64,000 nucleotides of DNA, from contig JBIKIQ010000006.1 of NCBI GenBank assembly GCA_044361535.1, positions 62,001-126,000 of the forward strand, given 5' to 3'. Positions 32,531-40,817 of the stretch are shown piece by piece. The stretch is from UBA952 sp044361535 (GTDB lineage Bacteria > Bacteroidota > Bacteroidia > Flavobacteriales_D > Crocinitomicaceae). The translations under genes and the position numbers were made by a program. Position 1 is the first letter of the stretch. Every line of letters starts with the position of its first letter. Below the pieces are notes generated by a model. It searched no databases. It was not told the DNA's origin and worked only from the letters and a program-made list of their open reading frames with translations.

Positions 32531-34312
32531 ATGACAAATCAACCTATTAAAGGCGGAGAATATATAATTAGAGATGTACATCATTCAGAGGTTTTTACGC
32601 CAGAGGAGTGGAACGAGGAACAAAAAATGATTGCTCAAATGTGTGATGATTTTATTCATCAGGAGGTTCTACCTAATCTGGATAGAATAGACAGCATGGA
32701 AGACGGATTGATGATTTCAATTCTTGAAAAGGCCGGAGAATTAGGTCTATTAGGTCTTTCTGTTCCTGAAGAATTAGGAGGAATGGGCGTTGATTTCAAA
32801 ACTTCCTTATTAGCCACTGAATATTTAGGGACGGGATATTCATTTTCTGTTTCTTTTGGGGCACACACAGGAATAGGCACATTACCACTACTTTATTATG
32901 GAAATGAAGAACAAAAACAAAAGTATATCCCAAAACTTGCATCCGGTGAATGGAAAGCTGCTTATTGTTTAACAGAGCCAGGTTCTGGATCTGATGCAAA
33001 TTCAGGAAAAACAAAAGCAATTCTTACTGAGGACGGAAAACACTATGTAATAACTGGTCAGAAGATGTGGATTACCAATGCCGGATTTGCAGATTTATTT
33101 ACTGTATTTGCCAAAATTGGAGATGACAAAAACTTAACAGCTTTCATAATAGAGGCTAATTCAGAAGGGATTTCTTTAAATCCAGAAGAAAAGAAAATGG
33201 GTATTAAAGGCTCTTCTACGCGACAAGTGTTTTTTAATAATGTCTTAGTACCAATTGAAAATATGCTTTCAATACGTGAAAACGGCTTTAAAATAGCGTT
33301 AAACATATTAAACATTGGAAGAATAAAATTAGCAGCTGGCGTATTGGGTGGTGCAAAAGGGGCCATTAATTTATCTGTAATTTATGCGAATGAACGCGAA
33401 CAATTTGGTCGGTCAATTTCAAAATATGGTGCAATAAGATTCAAACTAGCAGAGCAGGTAATTCGCACGTATGTTTTAGAATCCGCAACCTACAGAGCAG
33501 GTCAAAATATTGACGATGCAATCGAAGCACTTCAGAAGGAGGGAATGGACAAAGGTCAAGCAACCTTGAAAGGTATTGAACAATTTGCTGCAGAATGTGC
33601 TATTTTGAAAGTGGCCGGTTCTGAATGTTTGGATTACGTTGTAGATGAGGCCGTTCAAATCTATGGCGGAATGGGATATTCAGCTGAATCTCTGGTTGAA
33701 AGAGCTTATCGTGATGCAAGAATTAATCGGATTTTTGAAGGAACTAATGAAATTAATCGAATGCTTGCTGTTGATATGGTGCTTCGCAAAGCCTTGAAGG
33801 GAGAACTAGACTTAATGGGTCCTGCCATTCAGGTTGCCAATGAATTAATGAGTATACCTGATTTTATTGAATTATCAAATGGTGTTTTAGATACTGAAAG
33901 GCGTGCATTGATAGGATTTAAAAAAGTGCTATTAATGGTGGCTGGATCTGCCGTTCAAAAATTAATGCAATCTTTAGCAAAAGAACAAGAGGTTTTAATG
34001 AACATTGCAGACATTGCTATCTATACATACTTGGCTGAATCTGTATTATTGCGTGTTGAGAAAAAGATTGAAACAAATGGAGAATCATCCTCTGAATTAG
34101 ATATTGCTATTGCAAAAACGTACTTTTTTGATTTAGCTAATAAAATTGAAAAAGCTGCTAAGGATGCAATTCTTTCCTTTGCTGATGGGGACGAAGCCCG
34201 AATGATGTTAATGGGTTTGAAAAGATATACTAAAACTGAAGCACATAATCCAAAAGAGGCTAGGCAGAAAATTGCTCAACGATTAATCGAAAAAAATAAA
34301 TATTGCTTCTAA
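32531..34312 (+). CDS. Acyl-CoA dehydrogenase family protein
   Basis: This 593-residue flavoprotein is of the longer Bacteroidota acyl-CoA dehydrogenase type. Residues of about 30-410 hold the classical three-domain fold. Visible marks are LTEPGSGSDA (FAD/substrate loop), KMWITNAGFAD, the GGMGYSAE segment and EGTNEINR near the adenine-binding region. About 170 further helical residues form an extra C-terminal domain, similar in placement to VLCAD-like proteins. It likely performs the first step of fatty-acid beta-oxidation, transferring electrons to ETF. An earlier GTG start at 32501 is less likely than ATG 32531. Substrate chain length is not deducible. Confidence 0.9.
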   Translation: MTNQPIKGGEYIIRDVHHSEVFTPEEWNEEQKMIAQMCDDFIHQEVLPNLDRIDSMEDGLMISILEKAGELGLLGLSVPEELGGMGVDFKTSLLATEYLGTGYSFSVSFGAHTGIGTLPLLYYGNEEQKQKYIPKLASGEWKAAYCLTEPGSGSDANSGKTKAILTEDGKHYVITGQKMWITNAGFADLFTVFAKIGDDKNLTAFIIEANSEGISLNPEEKKMGIKGSSTRQVFFNNVLVPIENMLSIRENGFKIALNILNIGRIKLAAGVLGGAKGAINLSVIYANEREQFGRSISKYGAIRFKLAEQVIRTYVLESATYRAGQNIDDAIEALQKEGMDKGQATLKGIEQFAAECAILKVAGSECLDYVVDEAVQIYGGMGYSAESLVERAYRDARINRIFEGTNEINRMLAVDMVLRKALKGELDLMGPAIQVANELMSIPDFIELSNGVLDTERRALIGFKKVLLMVAGSAVQKLMQSLAKEQEVLMNIADIAIYTYLAESVLLRVEKKIETNGESSSELDIAIAKTYFFDLANKIEKAAKDAILSFADGDEARMMLMGLKRYTKTEAHNPKEARQKIAQRLIEKNKYCF

Positions 34313-34350
34313 GATGGTAGGGTTCTAGTTCAATTCTGAAACTTATTTCA

Positions 34351-34358
34351 TACTTTTG
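34351..34358 (+). promoter_or_regulatory. -7 box before first M15 peptidase
   Basis: TACTTTTG matches TAnnTTTG and ends 14 bases before ATG 34373. No TTG is correctly spaced upstream. Confidence 0.4.
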
Positions 34359-34372
34359 ATTTTTCACTTACT

Positions 34373-35200
34373 ATGAGAAAATCTATTATTCTTTCCTGTG
34401 TGGTGTTGGTTGCCCTAATTGTATTTGCATTTGACAATATATACACTGCTGCCGATGTGAAAAAAATTCCAAAGGACACAACATCCAAAAATTTAGAACA
34501 GAACAACTACCCCAAAAACTTAGGTAAAGAAAATACTTCTCCTTCAAATCAACTAAGTGATTCAATATTACTAAATCATTTGTTAGGTAGATTTGATTAT
34601 AAAACCGATACTAGTTTCACTTTGGTAAAGATTGATTATTGCACCAAAACAATGTATTTACAAAAAGAAGTTTATCAGAGGTTTATTGACATGCACAATG
34701 CAGCAAAAAAAGAAAACATAACACTTCTTATTGTTTCTGGAACTCGAAATTTTAATGAGCAAAAAGATATTTGGGAAAGAAAATGGGATAAATATATTAA
34801 AACAAAAGACAGTTTAAGCACCGTACGTCAAATTATGCTTTACAGCTCAATGCCAACAACATCGCGTCATCATTGGGGAACAGATATAGACATTAATAGT
34901 GTTGATCCAGCTCACTTCAATACAAAACAAGGAATCAAAGAATACAAATGGTTGGTAAATAACGCACACAAATTTGGCTTCTGCCAAGTATACACTGACA
35001 AGTCGACATCGAAAAGAACGGGATATGAGATGGAAAAATGGCATTGGTCATATACACCAATTTCTTCCCACTACCTTAAAAAATACAATGAGTTAGTAAA
35101 TTATAAGCTTGTTAATGGATTCAAGGGGTCTTATTTTGCTCCGAAAATTAAATCCATTGAAAACTTTGTAAATGGAATAGATCAATCATGTCATCACTAA
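34373..35200 (+). CDS. M15 family D-alanyl-D-alanine carboxypeptidase (first copy)
   Basis: This 275-residue exported zinc peptidase is of the VanY/DdpX-like M15 family. An N-terminal hydrophobic segment (about 4-20) acts as signal or anchor, followed by a Lys/Asn-rich linker to about 65. The catalytic SxHxxGxxxD motif is complete (S164, H166, G169, D173), as is the later ExWH (E221, W223, H224). It probably trims D-Ala-D-Ala ends of peptidoglycan peptides. It is followed by a close paralogue overlapping it by 13 bases, so the two are one transcription unit and likely a tandem duplication. Confidence 0.9.
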   Translation: MRKSIILSCVVLVALIVFAFDNIYTAADVKKIPKDTTSKNLEQNNYPKNLGKENTSPSNQLSDSILLNHLLGRFDYKTDTSFTLVKIDYCTKTMYLQKEVYQRFIDMHNAAKKENITLLIVSGTRNFNEQKDIWERKWDKYIKTKDSLSTVRQIMLYSSMPTTSRHHWGTDIDINSVDPAHFNTKQGIKEYKWLVNNAHKFGFCQVYTDKSTSKRTGYEMEKWHWSYTPISSHYLKKYNELVNYKLVNGFKGSYFAPKIKSIENFVNGIDQSCHH

Positions 35201-36006
35201 AAATGATTTCTCGCACTCTGTTAACTGCATTTTTCTTGGTGGGATTGTTTTCGTGTGAATTTCGCATTAAAGAAACTGAATACGACAATGGCCCCGGGAA
35301 AGCACAAGAAGATGCCAATTCAGAAATGTCCAACCCAGATGTTTCTAAAGATTTTTTAATCGGGAAATTTGATTACCGGAAAGATGAAAGATTTGTTTTG
35401 GTGGATAAAAAATGGTGTAAAAGAGAAATCTATTTACAAAAAAAGACATTCGTAGCATTTGTGAAAATGGCCGAGGCCGCAAAAGAAGATGGCATTGATT
35501 TATTTGTGGTATCTGGCACCCGAAATTTTGCGGATCAAAAAAAGGTGTGGGAGGATTATTGGAAGAAGAATCAAAAAAAGATCAAAAACCCAAAAGACAA
35601 CGCAAAAAAAATAGTGCAAAACATTTACATGCCAAGTGCGTCAAGGCACCATTGGGGAACAGATATTGACATTAACTCAGAGGATCCAAAGTATTTTGAA
35701 AAAGAACAAGGAAAGAACGTATACCGTTGGCTAGTTGAAAACGCCAATAAATATGGCTTTTGTCAAGTTTACACGGATAAAAAGCGATCAAAGAGAACTG
35801 GATACAGTACAGAAGTTTGGCATTGGTCCTACATGCCCTTATCAAATTATTATTTGGAAAACTACAGTAAAAACATTATGTATACAGACATAAAGGGTTT
35901 CACGGGTTCAGATCAAGCAAAGGAATTGAATATTATTCAAACCTATGTCCAAGGTATTAATAGAAAATGCTCCTCGCTTTCTTCCGAGCAATCAGATGAA
36001 AAGTAA
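35188..36006 (+). CDS. M15 family peptidase, lipoprotein form (second copy)
   Basis: This 272-residue paralogue of the preceding gene has a lipoprotein signal ending LFSC at residues 20-23, so it is probably lipid-anchored. The zinc motif is complete: S152, H154, G157, D161, then E209, W211 and H212. The linker and C-terminus differ from the first copy, but the catalytic core is clearly related (GTRNF, SRHHWGTDIDINS, TDKxxSKRTGY). An alternative ATG at 35203, two bases after the upstream stop, would also give an intact lipoprotein signal. It converges with the PAP2-like gene, one base between stops. Confidence 0.9.
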   Translation: MSSLKMISRTLLTAFFLVGLFSCEFRIKETEYDNGPGKAQEDANSEMSNPDVSKDFLIGKFDYRKDERFVLVDKKWCKREIYLQKKTFVAFVKMAEAAKEDGIDLFVVSGTRNFADQKKVWEDYWKKNQKKIKNPKDNAKKIVQNIYMPSASRHHWGTDIDINSEDPKYFEKEQGKNVYRWLVENANKYGFCQVYTDKKRSKRTGYSTEVWHWSYMPLSNYYLENYSKNIMYTDIKGFTGSDQAKELNIIQTYVQGINRKCSSLSSEQSDEK

Positions 36007-36007
36007 T

Positions 36008-36655
36008 CTATACGTGAAAAAAGTTTACGGCAAACGTAATACAAACGCCCATTAACCAACCGTGTAAAACTTCTTCAAACGTATGTTTTTTAAGATACAA
36101 TCTAGAGGAAATAGTAACCCCTGAAACTAAACTAGCCACTAGTAAAATCCAAAACTCAAAATACTGTTGTTGCAAAACGTACGCTAAAATATACCCAAAC
36201 ATTATCCCACAACCTGCGGCATGTAGACTAATTTTAAAAACATAATTAGCCGCAAACAAGGCAATTGAAACAAGAGCTCCAGCAAGTGGAAAAGTAAAAA
36301 TAAAATGGGGAATTGATGTGTCTTTCGTTTTTATAAACAATAGTAGAAAAAGAGCTATTGAATAAAAAAACATGAGGAGAATCGGGAAAAATCGTTGTGT
36401 ACGATCGTGAATTTCTATGGATGAAATCATTTTTCGATTGCGAAGAACAAGCAATGAAATTCCGGGTGCTATTAACGTAAATATTAGAAATAAATTAAGA
36501 AGTGCCCATTTAATTTCATTTGGCAATGACCACATTGATCCAGAACCCGCGATAAAACCATCAAATGAAACAGTAAAAAGCGTGAGAAACAAGCAATATG
36601 TTGGTATCAACAAGGGCATAAAAACCCAAGAAATAATATTTGCTATGACTTTCAT
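36008..36655 (-). CDS. PAP2-like membrane phosphatase, altered motif
   Basis: This 215-residue membrane protein has about six hydrophobic helices. The PAP2 signature is partly kept: S184-R185 followed after five residues by H191 and then E195, where the classic motif has Asp. The second block, usually PSGH, reads SLHA with H145. The first block is represented only by HDRTQRFFP around 83-91. It could be a lipid-phosphate phosphatase or a related non-catalytic protein. Its ATG overlaps the rpoN stop by one base, so it is translated from the rpoN message. Confidence 0.65.
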   Translation of the reverse strand: MKVIANIISWVFMPLLIPTYCLFLTLFTVSFDGFIAGSGSMWSLPNEIKWALLNLFLIFTLIAPGISLLVLRNRKMISSIEIHDRTQRFFPILLMFFYSIALFLLLFIKTKDTSIPHFIFTFPLAGALVSIALFAANYVFKISLHAAGCGIMFGYILAYVLQQQYFEFWILLVASLVSGVTISSRLYLKKHTFEEVLHGWLMGVCITFAVNFFHV

Positions 36656-38097
36656 TAAAGCTCCTTTCTCAAACGTGCAACGGGAATATTCAATTGCTCT
36701 CTGTATTTAGCCACGGTTCTTCTGGCAATATTATAGCCTTTGTCATTCAAAAGCTCCATCAATTTTTCATCGGGCAATGGTTTTCTTTTGTCTTCGGCCG
36801 CAATCGCATCTGTAAGAATTTTCTTTACTTCTCGTGTTGAAACCTCCTCCCCTGAATCAGTTGAAAGTGATTCAGAAAAGAAATATTTTAAGGAATACAT
36901 GCCGAAGTTTGTTTGTACATATTTGCTGTTAGCCACCCTCGATACGGTAGAAATATCCATCAGTACTATATCAGCAATATCTTTTAAAATCATGGGTTTC
37001 AACATGGTTTCATCGCCGGTCAAAAAGAATTCTCGTTGGTATTCCATTATTGCATTCATGGTAAGCAATAAGGTGGTTTGACGTTGTTTGATGGCATCAA
37101 TGAACCATTTTGCACTATCTAGCTTTTGCTTTACAAAGGTAACGGCCTCTTTGTCCGATTTAGATGTTTTAGCGCCTTCCGAATAATTTCTAAGCATGGT
37201 AGCATACTCCTTACTTACCTTTAGGTCAGGTGCATTGCGTGCGTTTAAACTCAAATCTAATTTACCATCTGTTTCAAACAATAAGAAATCAGGAATGATT
37301 TGCTGAAAATTCTGTGCTGCATCGCGGGTACTTCCTCCTGGTTTTGGATTTAATTTCAATATTTCATCTATTGCCAACTTCAAATCATCCTCGTTGATAT
37401 CTAGTTTTTTCGCAATCTTATCATAATGCTTTTTCGTAAACTCTTCGAAATATTTTTCCAAAATTAGCTTTGCATTCTTTCGGAATTCCTTACCATCTTG
37501 CTTGCGATTAATTTGTAGAATTAAACATTCTTGCAAATCTCTAGCCCCCACTCCGGCCGGATCCAACTCTTGAATTAATTCAAGCGTTTCCAACACCTCA
37601 TCCTCAGTAACTGTTATTCCAACAGAAAAGGCCAAATCATCAACAAGTGCCTCAATTTCCCGGTTTAAATAACCCGATTCGTCCAGATTTCCAATCAGTG
37701 TATCTGCAATTACATATTGATTATTAATTAGAGGCAATAGTTGAATTTGTTCAAGTAATTTTTCACGAAAAGATTGTTCACCAGACAATGGAATTACCCG
37801 TTCCTCCTCATCTTTTGAATGATTATTGGCTTGTGTTTTATAATCAGCAACATCATCATCTAAATAATCAGATAAATCAAATTCTTCCTCGTCATCTATT
37901 TCATTGTCATCTTCGTTATTTTCGAATTCATCTTCGTCGTTATCATTCCCTTCTTCCAACGCCGGATTTTCCTCAATTTCCTGCTTTATTCGCTGATCCA
38001 ATTCAATGGTTGGAACTTGAAGTAATTTCATTAATTGAATTTGTTGAGGCGATAGTTTTTGTTCTAACTTTTGTAGTAAATGTTGCTTAAGTGCCAT
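36655..38097 (-). CDS. rpoN: RNA polymerase sigma-54 factor
   Basis: This 480-residue sigma factor directs transcription from -24/-12 promoters and needs AAA+ activators. Region I is the Gln/Leu-rich N-terminus (LSPQQIQLMKLLQVP). Region II is very acidic, with 23 Asp/Glu among residues 48-86. The core-binding region follows, and the RpoN box ARRTVAKYR lies at 458-466 near the end. All essential regions are present. The downstream PAP2-like gene overlaps its stop. No sigma-54 activator gene is in the window. Confidence 0.95.
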   Translation of the reverse strand: MALKQHLLQKLEQKLSPQQIQLMKLLQVPTIELDQRIKQEIEENPALEEGNDNDEDEFENNEDDNEIDDEEEFDLSDYLDDDVADYKTQANNHSKDEEERVIPLSGEQSFREKLLEQIQLLPLINNQYVIADTLIGNLDESGYLNREIEALVDDLAFSVGITVTEDEVLETLELIQELDPAGVGARDLQECLILQINRKQDGKEFRKNAKLILEKYFEEFTKKHYDKIAKKLDINEDDLKLAIDEILKLNPKPGGSTRDAAQNFQQIIPDFLLFETDGKLDLSLNARNAPDLKVSKEYATMLRNYSEGAKTSKSDKEAVTFVKQKLDSAKWFIDAIKQRQTTLLLTMNAIMEYQREFFLTGDETMLKPMILKDIADIVLMDISTVSRVANSKYVQTNFGMYSLKYFFSESLSTDSGEEVSTREVKKILTDAIAAEDKRKPLPDEKLMELLNDKGYNIARRTVAKYREQLNIPVARLRKEL

Positions 38098-38212
38098 AAT
38101 TTTTTGTTGTCATAAAGTTAGTTTTTTTTCAAAATTTAGCTCATATACTTCTCTTTTTTCAGGAAGATAATTTTAAAAACAAATCAACCACTCATTAAAC
38201 CCAATAAACTAT

Positions 38213-38220
38213 TAACTTTG
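38213..38220 (+). promoter_or_regulatory. -7 box before small membrane ORF and kmo
   Basis: TAACTTTG matches TAnnTTTG and ends 24 bases before the ATG at 38245. A TTG start at 38218 would lie inside the box, which supports the ATG. No spaced TTG is seen. Confidence 0.45.
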
Positions 38221-38244
38221 AATTTCAGTAAACATCAACAAATT

Positions 38245-38469
38245 ATGTTTGTTTTAATTTCTCAATTGGGTCAATTTATTGAAACTAACTTAAGTGGAGA
38301 GCCAAGTTTTACATACATATACATCCAATTGGCTGCTCAAGCTACCGGAATACTCATTGCAGGAATTGTATTATGGCGCGTTAATTCCTATTTGAGCAAC
38401 AAACGAATGAATGATAGAAGAAGAAATAATTTTTTTGAAACGAAATACTCAAAAAATTGGAAAAAATGA
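38245..38469 (+). CDS. Small single-helix membrane protein coupled to kmo
   Basis: This 74-residue protein has one hydrophobic helix at about 25-45 (the TYIYIQLAAQATGILIAGIV stretch). A basic, Asn/Arg-rich tail follows, suggesting a cytoplasmic C-terminus. I do not recognise a family. Support for a real gene: a promoter box sits 24 bases upstream, and its TGA stop overlaps the kmo start as ATGA, the usual sign of coupled translation. It may modulate or tether the next enzyme, which is inference only. Confidence 0.6.
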   Translation: MFVLISQLGQFIETNLSGEPSFTYIYIQLAAQATGILIAGIVLWRVNSYLSNKRMNDRRRNNFFETKYSKNWKK

Positions 38470-39821
38470 ATCAAGTAGAAGATAAAAAAGTTATTATTGT
38501 TGGTGCAGGGTTAGTTGGGTCTCTTTGGGCGGTTTATATGGCGAGAGAAGGATACAAAGTGACCATGTATGAACGACGATCAGACATTCGAAAAACAACT
38601 ATTTCCGCTGGTAGATCCATAAATCTTGCATTGTCAAACCGCGGGTGGAAAGCACTAGATGCCGTTGGGGTTGGGGATGAAGTTCGGAAATTTGCCATCC
38701 CTATGCATGGACGCATGATGCACGATTTAGAAGGGAATCTATCCTATCAACAATACGGTAAAGATGATCAAGCTATTTATTCAGTATCACGAGGATTGGT
38801 TAATGCTCGAATGATGGACATGGCAGAACAAAAGGGAAATGCCACGATATTTTTTGAGCACGAATGTAGAAATGTAGATTTAGAAAAAGGAATTGTTTAT
38901 CTAACAAATAAACTAAATGGTGAACAATTTGAGGATCAAGCCGATCTGATTTTTGCAATCGATGGGGCTTTTTCGGCTGTTCGATACAACGCCATGCAAA
39001 AGTTAGATAGATTCAACTACAGCCAGAATTTTATTGCTGACGGTTATCGGGAAATATTACTTCCAGCTAATGAAGATGGCTCCTATAAAATGGAGAAAAA
39101 TGCCCTTCATATTTGGCCGCGTGGAAGATTCATGCTGATTGCTTTAGCCAATAATGACGGTTCATTCACTTGCACATTATTTATGCCACATCAGGATCAT
39201 AAATATTCATTTGATAAACTAACATCCAAAGAAAAGGTAAATGACTTTTTTAAAGAAGTATTCCCTGATTTTTATGAAATGTCTCCCGATGTTGCCGATG
39301 AGTGGGAAAAGCACCCTCTTTCTTCACTAGCGATTGTACGATGTCATCCTTGGGTGGCCGGAAAAGTCGCATTAATGGGAGATTCTGCACATGCAACAGT
39401 TCCGTTTTACGGACAAGGAATGAATGCGGGATTTGAAGATTGCACTGTTATGTCTGATTTAATTCAAAAACACGGTGCTGATTGGAAAGCTGTTTTTGAA
39501 GAATACAACCGCGAGCGCAAACCTGATGGAGATGCGTTGCAAGATTTATCATTGGGTAATTACATTGAAATGAGAGATTTAGTTGCTGATCCGATGTTCT
39601 TGTTGCGTAAAAAAATTGAAGGAAAATTCAGTTCATTGTACCCAGATAAGTGGATGCCGTTGTATTCACAAGTAACCTTTAGCTCTATCCGCTATAGCGT
39701 TGCCCTTAAACAAGGTGAGGTTCAGCGCGAAATTATGGACCAAATCATGGCAAAAGAAAACATTACAGAGGCATGGGACAGTCCTGAAATTATGGATGAA
39801 ATATTACAATTATGCAAATAA
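38466..39821 (+). CDS. kmo: Kynurenine 3-monooxygenase (FAD-dependent)
   Basis: This 451-residue flavin hydroxylase converts kynurenine to 3-hydroxykynurenine in tryptophan breakdown and de novo NAD synthesis. The FAD-binding motif GAGLVG is at 13-18. Also visible are the family segment AGRSINLALSNRGW, VNARMMD, and the GD motif LMGDSAHATVPFYGQGMNAGFED. The C-terminal region is less hydrophobic than the mitochondrial anchor of eukaryotic KMO. Its start overlaps the small membrane ORF as ATGA, and its end overlaps the next gene by 10 bases. No other kynurenine-pathway gene is in the window. Confidence 0.92.
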   Translation: MNQVEDKKVIIVGAGLVGSLWAVYMAREGYKVTMYERRSDIRKTTISAGRSINLALSNRGWKALDAVGVGDEVRKFAIPMHGRMMHDLEGNLSYQQYGKDDQAIYSVSRGLVNARMMDMAEQKGNATIFFEHECRNVDLEKGIVYLTNKLNGEQFEDQADLIFAIDGAFSAVRYNAMQKLDRFNYSQNFIADGYREILLPANEDGSYKMEKNALHIWPRGRFMLIALANNDGSFTCTLFMPHQDHKYSFDKLTSKEKVNDFFKEVFPDFYEMSPDVADEWEKHPLSSLAIVRCHPWVAGKVALMGDSAHATVPFYGQGMNAGFEDCTVMSDLIQKHGADWKAVFEEYNRERKPDGDALQDLSLGNYIEMRDLVADPMFLLRKKIEGKFSSLYPDKWMPLYSQVTFSSIRYSVALKQGEVQREIMDQIMAKENITEAWDSPEIMDEILQLCK

Positions 39822-40732
39822 AAATCTCTTTTTTTATCTTGTTGCTTCTTTCGTTTTCGTCCTTTGGGCAACGTGTGTTCAAAAAAGGTGAGGTAAATGA
39901 AAAAAGCCTACGAAAGGAAGCAAAAATGGACAAAATGGTTATGAATTATGGCATTCAGTTCAATTTTGGTCCAACATATATGATGACAGGGAAAACGAAA
40001 TCGTATAATATTACAGATAATAGTGGCGCAAGGGGTGTATATGAACTAGATCCAGCAGGAAGATTAGGGTTTAATGCAGAATTTGGATTTACGTATTTTC
40101 CTTTGTGGAAAGGCATTCCAATACCCGCTTTAAAAAAATCACGTATTTTAGATTATATCGAAGGTGGAATTGGATTCAAGCAACTGGCTGGAAAAGAATC
40201 AACGCACATTGATTTTAAAAATGCCTTGGGACAAATCACCTATTCAGAGGATGGTGTGGGGAAGTTTAGAAATAATTTTGCCTATTTACGCACATCCTTT
40301 CACTCCATTGTTTTTGTAGGCAAAGCAAAAATTGACAAGTCTCGAAAATACTACATCGACAATGCGCTTGGGTTTAATTTAGATTATAATCTTATTCAAG
40401 GAAACAAAGTATACGAAGATCCGGGAATGTCTTACGTACCACCTACAGAATTTCACAATCCATTTGTAGCTCAATTAAATTATTCATTAGGATTCGGAAT
40501 TCGCTTAGACCGAGCATGGATGTTTATTCCAACAATTAATTTACCAGTCATTGGATTTTACGAATGGAATGGTTTTAATGCGAAAATGAATTGGTTTTCC
40601 AGTCAATATTGGCCTATTCAATTGAGTTTTAAATTTATGAAACTTCGCGAGAAAAACAGAAGTTCATGCAAAGGTGCTAGATTAAACGACATAGATAAAC
40701 AGATGTTGAGAGAATTGCAAAAGAATAATTAA
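39812..40732 (+). CDS. Uncharacterised outer-membrane beta-barrel-like protein
   Basis: This 306-residue exported protein has a signal peptide at about 1-19 (ending SFGQ), then alternating aromatic strands typical of Bacteroidota barrel proteins (GIQFNFGPTYMM, NAEFGFTYFPLW, NYSLGFGIRL, WPIQLSFKF). A basic C-terminal tail of about 30 residues follows the last strand. I do not recognise a named family. Its start lies inside kmo by 10 bases, so it is translated from the same message, but a functional link to kynurenine metabolism is not evident. Confidence 0.65.
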   Translation: MQIKISFFILLLLSFSSFGQRVFKKGEVNEKSLRKEAKMDKMVMNYGIQFNFGPTYMMTGKTKSYNITDNSGARGVYELDPAGRLGFNAEFGFTYFPLWKGIPIPALKKSRILDYIEGGIGFKQLAGKESTHIDFKNALGQITYSEDGVGKFRNNFAYLRTSFHSIVFVGKAKIDKSRKYYIDNALGFNLDYNLIQGNKVYEDPGMSYVPPTEFHNPFVAQLNYSLGFGIRLDRAWMFIPTINLPVIGFYEWNGFNAKMNWFSSQYWPIQLSFKFMKLREKNRSSCKGARLNDIDKQMLRELQKNN

Positions 40733-40817
40733 AAGAACCCTTGAGGCCTGATAGTTACGTTTTAAATCAATTTCTCTTTATGTTATTGGTCAAAAATTTC
40801 CTGATTCGAAAAGACAC

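Noticed and set aside
34313..34372. Gap after the acyl-CoA dehydrogenase examined for a tRNA or small RNA
   Set aside because: Only 60 bases, no cloverleaf or stable hairpin, and mostly occupied by the next gene's promoter.
31914..38097. Cluster of wall hydrolases and PAP2-like protein considered as a possible defence or toxin island
   Set aside because: All are ordinary envelope-maintenance families interspersed with housekeeping genes; no effector, immunity or mobility gene is present.
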